Shown: positions 21,114 to 33,726 of the stretch, in pieces | Layout of the letters: every line of letters starts with the position of its first letter | Numbering within the stretch: the stretch's first letter is position 1 | Origin: Rosa chinensis | Lineage: Eukaryota; Streptophyta; Magnoliopsida; Rosales; Rosaceae | Direction of reading: 5' to 3' | Assembly: GCF_002994745.2 (NCBI RefSeq) | Contig: NC_037091.1 | Span: forward strand, 5,790,001 to 5,854,000 | DNA length: 64,000 nt | The notes under the pieces: model-generated | The model's database searches: none | What the model was told of the DNA's origin: nothing | Seen by the model: the letters and a program-made list of their open reading frames with translations, nothing else | Program-made: the position numbers and the translations under genes

Positions 21114-23685
21114 TGTTACACCCCATATCTGAGATACCCTTTTTACTGAGTTGCATGAAATTCCTTATGATTACCGTTCGCGGTTATAATTTTAACGTTT
21201 AGGGGGTGGTTAAAAATTGACTTTTTATGAGTTGTTAATTTGAGAAAATTTCCTTCATGAAAGTTGTAGAGGGCGTTAAACCGAGCGCGTGCATATGTGG
21301 TACGTAAAAATCGGAGTTCGTATGCAAAAATTATGAGTGAATTACGAAAATTATTGTTCATGGTAAAATTTGAATATATATGGAAAGTTACCCGGGTAGG
21401 TTTCCAAAACCGGAAACCCACCCCTCTTTCTCTCTCCTCTCCCCCGATTCTTCTCCCTTTCCCTTCGGGTTCTCCTCTTCCCCTTCGATTCTTCACTTTC
21501 CGGCCACCATCCGGCGTGCAACCGGTCACCACAGGGGCGCCTCAACCTGCTCTTGACACTAGTGACCTAGGATTTTGGAGTTTTGGCTGTGAAAGTCCGG
21601 ATCGAAGCAAGGTTTGCTCCGGTTGCAGTTTTGGGATTTTGCTGATTTCCGGCCATTCCGGCCACCACCGGCCACCAGATTCACATCGAAGGTTTGGTTT
21701 TTGATGGAGATTATTTCCCCTAAGGTAGTTCATTCCAATTTGCATTGTAGAGGTCGAATTGACAATTTTTCATTTCTAGGGTTCTTGAAGTTTCGGGGTT
21801 TTCCTTCACCGGCTTGATTCGACCACTTCGAGGTAAAATTGGATGATGTTGTAGTTGGGAAAATGTTGGGCCTGTTGTGTAGATGCTAGTGCCGGAATTT
21901 GGTGGTCATCGGAGGAAGTGGTTGCCGGCCCGTGGTCCCCACGCGCCACCACTGTAGGTAGCGCGTGGTGGTGCGTAGAGCTGTGTTTTAATTGCAGTTT
22001 TAATCCCATATACCCTATAACGATTGTAGAATGTAATGTATGAAGTTTGGTGGAAATTGGAGGAATTACGAATTGAGTTTAATTGATTAATTATTGATTT
22101 TCGCGAGTTCGATCACCGAATTCCTTTCGGTTCCACTTTAGATATTACATCGATGAAAGATTAATGTTGGAGTATTAAGGATGGATGTTGTAGAGGGTTG
22201 AGGAGTCGGATGTTAGGAAGGGGGATGTTTTGAATTTCCAATTATAAGTATCGTAAAGTTAAAGTTCCGTCCTGTGAATTATATATATATATATATATAT
22301 TTATGATTGTTATTCGTACAGGACGAGAGGAGTCTCCATACGAGGAGAATCACGAGCGACGTCAGGATTGACCGCATATAGTGAGTGGACGTTTGATTTT
22401 AATTGATGCATGCGAATTAAATTCCGCAAGTTTTAAGTTATTGATTTATCAACTTAATTATCGAGCATTTTATTTTGGTTTGGATTATTGAATGTTTTAT
22501 TGGTTTGAACTTTTGAATTAAGATTCGTTATGCTCGATTTGAGGATTTTGATTTATGCGGATTGGGAAATTTATACTATTGATTTTATATTTATATTCAG
22601 CTCTTTGAGCTTTTTATGAGATTTACGAAATAAGAATTCGAGGAAGCAAAACTTTATACTTCTTTATACCCTACTTATATTGGAACTTGAGATGATCTTG
22701 GCGTGCGGGGTCACGTCTTTATACACTTGGATTCTTATTTCGTGAGATATGTGGGGAAACTATACAGATTTATTGGCTTTCGACGATCTTCTTCCTCACC
22801 ATACGCGGGTCATGTGCTCAGGTCTCCTCCTCACTTACTTTGTGTTTGTGAGTGGCAGTTGAGGTAGCTTTCTCCTCCTCACGTGGGTGGTAGTCGAGGT
22901 GATATTCTCCTCCTCGCACAATCTATGTGTGAGTGGTAGTGGAGGTTATTAGTTCTCCTCCTCGCACAATCTATGTGTGAGTGGCAGTCGAGAGTAGGTA
23001 GAGCCTGAGGGGCTCCATTCCCGTATGGTGAACCCATTTTTCCCCATATTCTTTTGTTGTTGTTCTTGACTAGCGGGGCTAGTCGGGTTTTCTTATTTAT
23101 TGCATGCATCGGGAGTTTTATGGATATAAATGTGGAAAAGTATAAAACCCTTTTTCTTTCAATTATTTATTTTTGTCCACTCACGCTAACGTTTTTATAT
23201 ACTTTTCCCTGGGCCCTTCGGTTTCAAATGCCCAGATTGCAGTATTGTTGCTCGGTGTACGAGTGTGAGCCATAGTGACCGCACCTGCTTCCGCCATCAC
23301 CTTCTGTAGGTTACCTGTTTAACCTACTGCACTCTTTGTCTATTTATATTCCTAGAATGCTCTGATTACTAAGGGATATGTGACCCAAACTTGTATGAAT
23401 TATATTTGAGGTCGATGACCTAACTTTGGTAATTGTAGTAACTTTTACCTTTTGGAGATTATGTATGATGTTATTAACTTTGAGATGGGTTTGGTTGAAT
23501 TTGGGAGCAGGGTGGCTCCAGGAGTTATGGTTGGATGATTAGAAGTGAATTTTGGTTTTCCGCAGGATTTTGGGTTATCCATTTTTAAGGGAGGTTATGC
23601 CGAAATTTTTGGTAAATCTCCTTTAAAGGTGGGTCCCGCAGGGCCACTTCGGATTCCAGGGTGGAATTCGGGGTGGGTCTTGTCA
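21114..23685 (+). mobile_element. Solo LTR of a long-LTR retrotransposon (copy 1)
   Basis: A 2572-bp TG...CA unit (TGTTACACCCC ... GGTCTTGTCA) with a perfect 5-bp duplication GTTAT at 21109-21113 and 23686-23690. No internal coding region, PBS or PPT is present inside or alongside. That fits a solo LTR left by LTR-LTR recombination. It is related to the copy at 39457-42168, read inverted: both have TTTAGGGGGT near the start, then GACTTTTTAT, GTTGTAGAG.GCG and CGGAGTTCGTATG in the same order. Such multi-kb LTRs are usual in Ty3/gypsy chromovirus families; the family call is inference. Contains (AT)n at 22280-22302. Confidence 0.8.
22795..22995 (+). repeat. Minisatellite inside solo LTR copy 1
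   Basis: About three to four diverged repeats, ~50 bp each, of the type GTGAGTGGCAGTCGAGGT...TCTCCTCCTCGCACAATCTATGT. The last two units are nearly identical. Confidence 0.75.
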
Positions 23686-25702
23686 GTTATAGGCCATGGC
23701 CCCAGCTAGGATGCGTGGGAGGCCAGTGGGTTCGAATGATACTTTGGTACATTCCAATCCTTTGATCATCAAGACTCAAAATTCGTCTCATGAGAATCTT
23801 CCGGATTATGGTTATCGTTGGGGGACACCTCAATGTCTGAACATATTCTTGAGAATATAGAGATCTATGAAAATTACACTAGTGTACATGAGACGTGGGA
23901 TACAAACTCCATCATAATTGATGACGTAGTCACGCATTTCGTTCCACATGAGTTTGTTGAGTCCGATGATATCGAACCACGCTTTGTTGATGAATGAATG
24001 CCAACGTAGAGAGATTTGGCCTAAATGGAAAGATGCGATCTAGGTTAAATTGGATTCTCTAACGAAGAGGAAGGTTTTTGAGCCAATGATGCCAACACCT
24101 CATAACTTAAAATCTATTGACTAATGGGTCTTCGTTAGAAAGCATGATGAGAAAAAGAGATGGCAATCTCGCCTTATGGCGCAAGGTTTCTCACAAAACG
24201 CCCTGGAATCGACTACGATGAGACATATTCTCTTGTAATGGATGTTATTGCACTCCACTACCTTGTTAGTTTGGTAGTTTCCAAATAACTGAACATGCAG
24301 CTTACAAATGTGGTCAACATGTATCTCTATGGGGATCTAGATACGGAATATACATGAAGGTTCATGGTGGACTTCATTTACCCAAGTCAAGTGGCTCTAG
24401 ACCTCGGAGCACGTTTGCAATAAGGTTGAAACACTCACTAAAGTGACGACTTGATTGGGAAGGGATATGCCCACGTGTTTCCATAACAAGTTTTGGATTC
24501 TATCACGGTTCATGTTGGACATGATCTTCATTGGAAGCCCTTAAAGAGTTAAGGGAAACCGCTGAATACTTGAAATCTGAGTTTGAGATGAAGGATTTTG
24601 GGAGAACACGATTATGCCCCGGTTTTGGAACTTGAGCATCGTGTTGATAGATGCTTTGACATTTTGACAAGGTCAAACCTTCAAGCACCCCTATATATGA
24701 TTGTCCTTAGTCTTGATCCTGAAAAGGATTCTCTTCGTCTGAAGGATGATGACGAAGAGGTGCTAGAGGCAGAAGTGCCTTATTGAGTACAATAGGCGCA
24801 TTATTGTACTTAGCTCAATGCACAAGACTGGACATCTCATTTGCAGTGAACTTGTTATCTAAGGTATAGCTCTGCGCCAACGTGACACCATTTGATTGGT
24901 GTAAAAGATATCTTTCGGTACTTGAGATGTACGATTGATATAGGCTTATTCTATCCCTATAGAGATATGATGGATTCGGACCCATCACACACCAGGAACG
25001 CCGCCAACATTGGCCTGTGTCTTCTATCCCCATCCCAAAATGACATGTGTTTTGGAAGGTTTTGCTGATATTGGGTATCTCTATGACTCATACAAACGTC
25101 ATTCCCAAACTGATTAAGTGTTCACCATGGGTAAAAAATCGTGATATCTTGGAGGTCTACAGAACAGACTTTAGTTGCTATATCTTCTAATAATGCAGAG
25201 ATTCTTGCTCTTCACGAAGTGGTTCGTGAATGTATATGGATTGGATCCATAGTTACGCATGTTCAAACAATTGTGGTTTGAAGTCTACCACAGATGAACC
25301 TACGAGCATATAGGATAATGTTGCTTGTTTTGAAGCAAGGCTACATCAAAAGAGACAACACCAAGGATAATCAGCAACAACAAACTCTCCTCAAGATCAA
25401 AGTGAACTAGGTTAGATCTAAGAACAGTATGGCAGACTTGCTCACTAAGTCATTGTCTAAATTCCACTTTCAAGAAACATGTTGGTAGCATCATTTGTGG
25501 AAGTTATCCGAACTCCAATGACCGCAGTCGTCAGGGGGAGATGCAGACATCAGGGGGAGATGTCTACATGTATGGTCTCGAAACGTGAAGGGTGTGTTGT
25601 GCTCTTTTTCCCCTTCGACCGAGGTTATTTTTGTCCCACATGGTTTTTGTTACTCGGCAAGCTTTTTAATAAGGAACCGAGAGGAGCACCATGTTTGGGT
25701 GA

Positions 25703-25714
25703 CACAAGGGGGAG
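25703..25714 (+). other. Copia polypurine tract
   Basis: CACAAGGGGGAG directly precedes the 3' LTR. This is the expected site of plus-strand priming. Confidence 0.85.
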
Positions 25715-25949
25715 TGTTTAAGTAAATCCAGAATATGTGTCTGGCCCAAACTCGAGATTACTTGCTGTAGTTGAAATAGGGTTTATATTAGAGATATTCT
25801 TGGAGAATCTTAGGAGATATCCAATCAATGTACGATTAAGTTTCCATGTACAACTCTATCTCTATGCTTGTAATCCTCTCTATAAACAGGCCTCTATTAT
25901 CAATGAAAGTACGACTTAGTTCTCTCCCAATTTCAGTTTTTCTTAAACA
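25715..25949 (+). repeat. Copia 3' LTR
   Basis: Starts TGTTTAAGTA, ends TCTTAAACA. Same length as the 5' LTR, with about 13 differences by eye. Confidence 0.93.
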
Positions 25950-25954
25950 GGATT

Positions 25955-26873
25955 AAATTAATTGCATGCAAATACATTTCAAATTTGTGGTCATAATTCA
26001 AATTCAAAGAATAGTAAATATATGGCTACAATATAGGAAGATTTTATTTAGATTACATCCTATTTAATCTGAAGGAAAAAATAGTTAAGTTAAAAAACGA
26101 CTTGATCAAAAAAAAAAAGAGTTAAAAAACGAGAAAAGTCTTAATTTAGACATATATCCTATAAGGAAAGTTCAATTAATATGAATTGGGTGTAGATTAG
26201 AAAAAAATTTATGGGTGGATTTTTCCTAATACAAGCTTGGTTTTTTGGGTTTATATCTAAATTTCTAGAGGAATATGCAAGCATAATTAATGGCTGCTAT
26301 TAGTACAATGTGTTATTTTGTTTTTGTTACCAAACTAAATTCATTAATGTCATTCATCTATCCCTTAAAAAATGGATAAATAAAATGATAAAGTTGGTGT
26401 TGTAAGATTCTGATAATCTATTATGCAGAATTGAAAATAAAATTTGTATTTACTTACATGACATGACACTTAGATTGACATTTGTAGCCCTCTATCATTG
26501 CCCTTCATGATAATGGTTTAAAAATTCACCAGAAAATAGGAGAAAACCCCCAAATTTATTAATAACAATATGGAAAATAGGTTTAGCAGTGTATAAAGGT
26601 GCTTAAATACAATTTTGAACCCGTAGAGCTTTAATCAGGCTTAATTTAAGTTCACGGGTCCAAATAAGAAATATATAATAAAATTCTGAAAATTATACTC
26701 TAAAACATAATTTTGGCCTAATACCATTTAATCAGGCTTAATTTATACCCTTTGTAAGTGGGATGTTGTGAGTTCGACTCACGAAAGACTAATTGTAGCA
26801 TTTGAGTTATTTACCTGATCAAAAGAAGAAGAAAAAATTGAAGCTCTAAACGATCTCAAATTCTCATACAGAG
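25955..26873. other. Gene-free AT-rich interval
   Basis: No open frame with a domain. A GAGTTCGACTC box B-like motif at about 26770-26780 has no box A at the right distance, so no SINE or tRNA is called. Confidence 0.5.
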
Positions 26874-27532
26874 CGTATTCTGTGCACCATCAGTGCATGA
26901 GCACTGATAGGGTGCTAATCACGTGCTTGACTTTTTGAAGCCCTCATTAGTTTTTCACCATCCACCTGTCAGAAAGTTAAGTTCAAAGACTTAAGAAGAT
27001 CAAATCTTTCTGTTCTTCTAGACCTACCCAATTCTCCTTTCAAAACACAAAAACTACCCAGTTCTCTTCTTGCTCTGATTCACAGTCTTTTTTTGGTCCA
27101 CAACAGCTTCTATGTCTTCTTAATCACTCTCCCTTTTCCCACCAAACCCTTGCTGGAGCTTGCCAATTTCTCGCCGGAAAATCCCTCCCAAAATGGGCCC
27201 TCCATTTCGCTCTTCTTCTTCTTCATCTAACCTTCAATCCTCTTCTGTTTTGTATGTGGTGAAAGAAGAAAACACATGCATATTTTTGAAGACCCATTTG
27301 GCCTCTCTCCAAAATCCAACAACCTCGATCGTACCCATTCTAAATCTAAGTTTCAAAGGTCAAGAAGGTTAAAAAAACGCAGTCTTGCAATTGTGTGCTG
27401 AAGTTAATGAAGGAATCGGCATCGGTAGGTAAGACCACAAAAAAATAATAATAATAATAAAATAATAGACGCGTCAGTGACACGAGCCTCAGTGTTAGTG
27501 CACTAACTAGCACTGACGGTGCATAGAATCCG
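26874..27532. mobile_element. TIR element enclosing gene-like leader sequence
   Basis: Left end CGTATTCTGTGCACCATCAG (26874 on) and right end, inverted (27532 back), CGGATTCTATGCACCGTCAG match at 19 of 22 sites. Subterminal GCACTGA/TCAGTGC motifs are present on both sides. No clean target duplication was found. The centre (27000-27400) is unlike the flanks. It is pyrimidine-rich like a plant 5' leader, with a frame from about 27160 containing GPPFRSSSSSSNLQSSS. This may be a captured gene fragment; I do not recognise the protein. Confidence 0.6.
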
Positions 27533-29278
27533 TTTTGCTGAGCTCAAACCTCAAATTTATACAATACTGATTTGAGTTCTTTTCTAGCAATGATCCAGTT
27601 ATTGCTTAATCATCTCTACCATTTGTTCTACATCATTGACCTCCTATTGGACTCCCATCGGTCTGCCCTTCCATATACGTGGTAGGACGGCTCTACTTTA
27701 AGACCTGTTTTTTGAGGAGCTCTACTTTAAGACTTCTCCATCTCTCAAACTTCAAGTTTACTCGGTTGTCAATCCCAAATATTTGACTTATTTCCAACTT
27801 TTTTCCTATTCAAAAAGAAATAATTCAAATACTATTGTAATGAGGTTCTAAAAAGTGCCTACCACGCACGACTCGCACCATCCTCACCCATTAGTCAATG
27901 CCTCAAGTCTCTCACTCGTTCAAAACTGTAGGCGCGCGGCTCGCTTTTATTGCTTTCCCCCACCACGAGTCTTCAGTGTTCAGTCTTCGTCTCAAAGTGG
28001 CGTCCATTATATCACTACAACTCCCTCCATTACTTTAGTCGTTGAGTTTTTGTATCATCCATCCATGTGTTCCCAATCAAGTAAGTACTATTATAGCTGC
28101 ATGGAAAGTTTTTCAATCCATTAATGTACCGATACATTCGATACACATATAGACATGTTTCATAAATAAGTTGACTAGTTTAACTTGATTTCACATTAGC
28201 ATACCTCTGTATTGAGTTAATATATCGCTGTACCAAACTAATTTATTTGACGTATCGATACCGTAGAAGAACTTTATCTATTCACCAACTACTAATACAC
28301 ACCCCCAAAGAAATCAAGAACGGTTTTCAAGTTTTGAATTTTTTTTCTCAAGGCTCGTCGGAGTTTGTAATAAAGCTGTCCGTCATGTTGACTGCTTTCT
28401 TATGGTATAAAATTGTGAGAAATCGAATAAAATTGATGTCTCTAGAGATATATAATGTAATTATTTTCGTATATATCGTATATATTGGTGATGTTGATGA
28501 GCATGGTCAGCAATGTTGGGGTCCAAAATCGTAATTGCAAATCAACCAACTAGATTGTTTATTGAGGTTGCATCTAGATTTTAATATTCACAAGTTGAGC
28601 ATCATATTCTAAATGAAATCAAGAAGAGGGTTAGATGGATAGAGGGGAAAAAAAAATTGGTTGTTATAATATAATTTGCTTTGACATACGTGGCTTCTCA
28701 GTTTTTTAATGAAATTATTCGAAGTCGACTTAATAATCATTCCTTTTAAAACATGTTCAACAACAAGAATGAATTGGTTGGCTTCCTAGTTCTTACCCAC
28801 CAATCCAACTTACAAAAAGGTCATAAAGCTTTGGGACTCTTATTCTATGAAGCCATTTCCAGTCTATTCTTCATACATTGATAGGTAGTGTGATTCAGTA
28901 ACCAACTCATGTTTCGTTCTTCTATTTGTTTAGTATGGGATATGAGGCTTCAAGCTCAAGTACTGACCAGAAAATATCAGTGAATCGCGGTAATTTGTAT
29001 AACAATTCTTGGAAAATTAACCTGCATGTGCTAGCAAATATAGCTTACGTATTTTTCAAACAAGGTAAAAGAAAATATGAGGATATCACTGAAAGATTTC
29101 TTCAGCTCTGTATAATTGCAGTCGAATACAATTCCTACTATGCAGCGGCACAAGGCGCTTTGTGTATAAACGAATATTTAAGGGAAAACTTAGTATGTAC
29201 AGAAACCGTCTAGCAGATCATCACTCGTGCGTTTTGCACAAAACTCAAAACTAAGAAATATTATACTGCATGGTTAAG
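27533..29278. other. Interval downstream of TZP; weak plus-strand ORFs only
   Basis: Frames at 27855-28124 (followed by a GTAAGT at 28081) and 28926-29213 (95 aa, preceded by a T-rich stretch ending TTTAG) could be exon relics, but no domain is recognisable and no joined model holds phase. The TZP 3' UTR should occupy the last few hundred bases on the minus strand. Confidence 0.35.
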
Positions 29279-32200
29279 CTACAAGCCCAACAGTTTTTTC
29301 ATCTCTATCTTCTCTCTCAAGTCTTCAATAGATGGAATCTTGGCATTGTTTTTTGTGGTTGCAGACCACCATGCCCTCAGCTCATCCTGCAATAGATATG
29401 AGCAAAACATTAAATGCAGAAAATTATGTAGACTACATGATTTTGGATAGAAATCCGCCTAGTACAGAAACCTTATGAATAGTGAACCCATATAGACTCA
29501 AGCATTGGTAGTAAATTTCATGATGACAGTGACCAATAGGTTAAAACAACCAACGAAGAATTTTATGATGGAACCCTTATAAGTAGTGAACCCTTACAGA
29601 CCAGAGCATTAGTACTGTAGAGGCAAGTCCTATGATGACAGAACCCTTTGGCCAACGACTATAGGCTAAAACAGCCAACAATCAAAGGAGTCAAGAAGAG
29701 AAACAGGCGTAGATAGCCTTTATCAATTATACACAGTGAGAGGCAAGCATATTCCCAACTAATCAAACTCACAAAAAGAGGAGAAAGCCAATTGATCAAA
29801 ACAAACAAGAGAAAACTTACAGTGAGAATGCAAATAGATACATTTCAAGGAGTTGGATCGAGGGGGTTAGCAAGTCAGATAATTACCTCAAGGAAATCAT
29901 GGTTGGATACATACTGGGTCTCAACCACACATCTAATCCCCCCAACAATGACAGATATAGAGGTTTTGGCATTCTGTGGATGACTTTCCCTCTGAGAACC
30001 TGTTGTGCCTTGAAAGCCAAAAGAAAACACAAAGGGGAAATTCATTAGCTTACTTATCAGAAAGCATTAAAACCATACACTAGTTTAATAAACACAATCA
30101 GATCATCCTCCTAAAATACAGATTTTCTGTTCAGCAAGTACACAAGCATGATGAATATTTAGTTATACCAGTTATACATGACACATAGTATCTAGTTCCG
30201 CCTAGTCCTGTTTCAGATTTACCAAGCCGCAGACGCAAGAAAAACCCCTCCAGATTTGAGAGTGAGGTATGAGAATCCATCCATCTGATGCATGAAAATC
30301 ACAAGAGACCATATTTAAATATATAACACGTCACAAGGACAAGTAGCAAAGGTGTTCCTTTTAGTTGTATTAGTTCTCATTACTTCAGGTAATGACAGAA
30401 TAGGAACCAAGAAAACCAAATATACTAGTGAAATGCCAGTTGGTGCTCTACTTACTTCAGGACATCTGTGCGAGACAAGCGAAGCCTTTTTACAGAGTCA
30501 GAAATTCCTTTAGGTACATCTGTAACTGGTATATTGACAAACTGTGACAAAGGGATGACCGGTTTTTGTTTGATCTTATTTTGCCCAGAGCTTGAAGCAC
30601 TGTATCTTTTAACTGAATTTGAAGAATGTCTCATCTTCTTGGAGGCTGAATTTGATTTCCAGCTCAAATTGAGATCTGTCTCCACTCTCAAGTCATCCTG
30701 ATCCACAGAAGCTTCAGATTGACTCTCTTCACCAGTTAGGAGCTTCATATTTCCTTCTGCGTTAAGCTTAGTTTGATTAGGACTGCAGTAATAAGACAAA
30801 TTACATTCCAATTGAGGTTGTCCCACTGAGGTCGCATTAGGACATGCAACAGCCCAATGACTGCATTCAAAACATCTAATGCAGAAAGAAGACAAATACT
30901 CTGCTCCATTATAGGACTTGAATTTACTTGGTAAATCCTGAAGTTCAGTATCTTTTATCTGCGAACACTCTCGTAAATGGTGACCTTTTATGCCACAAAA
31001 GAAACAGGTCATGAATTTATCAGCAGCATTACCTGTTATGCCAGATGGGCTGATGTGCTTAAGAGCATCTAATCTCCTAGCAAAGACAGAAGCCATTGCT
31101 TCAGAACCTCCGAACTTGGGGGCAGGAAACATTGGATTTAGTTTGGAAACTGACTTCTCATCACTCTGGCTTTTGTTTCTATTAAAAGCAAGTGAGCCTG
31201 CATTGTCCGCCGCACACTCCTGTGGCTCATTACCGGAGACAGAAACTATATCTTCAACTGACTGCTCCTCCACCCTGAAATTGTTCTTGTCATTGGAGCA
31301 GTCATGAACTGCACCAACACTGTAACGATCTGACATTAATGATAGACCTGATATTTTTGGGGTAAAGCGAGTTACCCACAAACTTCCCAGAAGGTCTCTT
31401 CGATGATCAAACTTATCAGTTATCTTTCCTTCAGGCAGTGGGTCAGATTCAACATGCTCGACACTTGTTTTCTTACGTTTTCCCAGAGAAGAAGTAGAGC
31501 CAACTCCACATTTGTTCTCCACGGAATCAGTATTATTGCCTTTCTCCTGACTACTGGCAACTTTTGCAGATAAAATCTCAGGTTGGAGTGCTGAACCTAC
31601 TTCAGTACAGCGAGTTGATTCATTGAACTTCCCAACTGGCAGCAGACATCCTTTGCCTAGATTCATTTTCTCCCCATGAAAACCTTTTGGAATAATAGCT
31701 TGCTCAAGTTCCTCAGGTCTTTCTCTTATTTCATGATTGCCACTTGACATTCTTGTTCCCTGGTCCTCTGCCCTTGGGCAATACAAGGACTGAAAAATTG
31801 ACTGGAAACCAATACTTTTTATTCCAGCATCTTGGTTCTTGTTGTATGTGATAAGTTTCTTATCAGAACTCTCACGTACATGATCAGGATGTACAACGTT
31901 AAGAGGTAGTGCTTCATCCTGTATTGATTTTGAGAAACCCTTCATCATGCATGATATCCAATTCATGAAGGAGCTATCTTGTTTAACATAGGAACTGCTA
32001 CCAGGTGTTTCTTGAATTTGCTTTCTGAATCTTTTAGTCCCAACAATAAACTGTTCTTCAAAGCCCCACCTCTTCTTGCCTGATGACACCAACCTAGCAC
32101 TGTTACAGCTTTCAACACTCTCATGGCTATCATCCCCTTCGTTTGACATTCTGCCACTAATATTTCCATCAGATACAGCTTTTTTGGACATTCTCCCACT

Positions 32201-33726
32201 AAGATCTCCATCAGATAAAGCCTTTTCCTTGCCTTTCCTTCGATGTTTATGGATTCTACTGTTAGTTGGAGAGTGTTTGTCCAGAACAGAGTCCTCTACA
32301 GGAAGCAACTCCTCAACCTTCTCAAAGCTATCTTTATCCCCGAGGAGGCATTCTGATCCTAACTTCTGACTTGCTGCACCATAAGCATTTTCACTTCTCA
32401 GTATCTGTACATCATTATCAGCAGTTGACTCCAGTTTATCCAAGGGCCTACTGCCTTGGGAAATTTGATCCACCACAAAAGCACCAGAATCTCTACTTTC
32501 ATTCACTAGGTAGGCTTTGGAGGTCAAAAGAAAATCCATTTCCCTACTCGGATTTCTATCATCAGCACATATGTCTTCACTGACAGGATCCTCCAATAAT
32601 GGTTCACTTTGTTCCACAAAAGGTATTATTTGATCTGGTTGCATCATATTAGCCCTTTCTCTGTCAACATCACCTGCAGGGGGGTAACCACATCAGTAAA
32701 CATGCTATAGTAAGAGGAAGAAAAAGTCTAATTTTTATGCAAGGCATCATAGATTGAACTAAGAACTCGGGAACTGAAATTTGGCTTGAAGCCGGAGAAA
32801 GTAATAGTTCTAAAGGATTAACCAATATCACTACATTTTGAACATGAGCTACCGGAGCTTCCTAAATCTGTCTGCCAAAATACTTTCAATTATTTAATAT
32901 CTGAATAGCAGGACGCACCTGGCAATGTTGTAAGAAAATTTTCTCCAGTTTCAGGCATCTCAGGTATTTCATCTATTTTGAAATTGATTGGACCGCAAGT
33001 GTCCACCTGTTTATGCAAAATAGATACTTCCATAGCTGTTTGCACTTCCTCCACGTTAGGAATTGTTTCTGCTAAGAAGATTTACTCAGCAATTTAGTTA
33101 AGAACTTCACCGGAGAACTGAAAATGATTAAAAGACTACTACAAATTCTTACTACACAACTCAAATCATCTTAACTTTACACTTAATTAAGATAGAATTA
33201 AGGATAAGGTCTAACCAATTCCCCTACATAGCATGATAGCAATATGCCAAGAAAGAACTATCCATACCTGTCTCATATTCATGGCTCGACCCATGTGCCA
33301 GCATGACGCCAGCATCACTTGTCGGCGACATAGTCAAAGCATCTTTGCCAGCAGCTTCACTCTTCACACGAAATGATGTATCTGAGGCTATAAAATTCTC
33401 TTCTTCTAAAGGCTTCTCAGCAATAGGCCTCCCACCTGTAATGCTTTGTGGCGGTGAAAGATTCACATTGCTTGGTCCTGCACCTAAGGAAAGTGAGATT
33501 TTATTTTCAGAAAAGCTTGAATCAGCTCTCAGTTTAGACTCAAACCTTTATCTGTAGACCAAACTAACTCTGACAGGGGCTCCGTGGCCACAAATGTCAT
33601 GCCTAACACTGAACCTGCATTTGCACCTGCACCTGAATCGCTGTTCAGCCTGCTCTGAATACACTGAATTGAATAATCCAGAGCAAGATCAGTCACTGGT
33701 TCTCTGTTCTCATTATTCGCATCCAT
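29279..33726 (-). CDS. TZP: Tandem zinc knuckle/PLUS3 protein (TZP)
   Basis: Nuclear regulator known in Arabidopsis (AT5G43630) to promote morning-specific growth and to act with phytochrome B in light and flowering signalling. Coding exons: 33546-33726, 33268-33483, 32919-33068, 30456-32673 (2218 bp), 30169-30284, 29887-29999, 29279-29386. All junctions are GT-AG and in phase; 1033 aa. The N-terminus (MDANNENREPVTDLALDYS..., then RLNSDSGAGANAGSVLGMTF) and the long disordered middle fit the family. Two CX2CX4HX4C knuckles lie in the large exon: CFFCGIKGHHLREC and CIRCFECSHWAVAC. The last three exons encode the PLUS3 domain with GFFLRLRLGKSETGLGGTRY. The protein ends EKIEMKKLLGL. The start is the first ATG after a splice acceptor (TTTCAG|GATAGAG), which implies a 5' UTR intron. 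It is longer than the Arabidopsis protein (about 830 aa as I recall), mainly in the linker. Confidence 0.95.

Larger units (their letters stand above)
19113..25702 (+). pseudogene. Copia pol (protease/integrase/RT/RNase H), split by a solo LTR
   Basis: Parts lie at 19113-21113 and 23686-25702. GAG-pre-integrase is seen near 19850-19910 (DRIGHPSHDMMIRLLK). Integrase core traces lie at 20250-20600, and the integrase C-terminal region at 20750-20980 (YVGFETPTIVRHLIPLQGDL). RT is near 24170-24540 (AQGFSQ, RPGIDYDETYSLV), with the catalytic YVDD region mutated. RNase H is near 25170-25250 (ISSNNAEILALHEVVRECIW). Many stops and frameshifts; not functional. Integrase-before-RT order defines the copia superfamily. 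Confidence 0.85.
15348..25949 (+). mobile_element. Degenerate Ty1/copia LTR retrotransposon hosting two nested insertions
   Basis: Two 235-bp LTRs begin TGTT[C/T]AAGTAAATCC and end TTAAACA. Flanks are GGATC (15343-15347) and GGATT (25950-25954), a 5-bp target duplication with one change. By eye the LTRs differ at about 13 sites (~5.5%), mostly transitions, so this is not a recent insertion. Inside come a purine-rich leader, gag with a CCHC knuckle, protease/integrase, RT and RNase H in copia order (integrase before RT), all broken by stops and frameshifts. Without the nested hAT element and solo LTR the element would be about 6.75 kb. Confidence 0.93.

Noticed and set aside
26745..26800. tRNA- or SINE-like GTTCGACTC
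   Set aside because: Only a box B-like motif; no box A or clover-leaf.
28926..29213. 95-aa ORF after a T-rich tract
   Set aside because: No domain, contains splice-like sites in the frame, and overlaps the expected TZP 3' UTR on the other strand.
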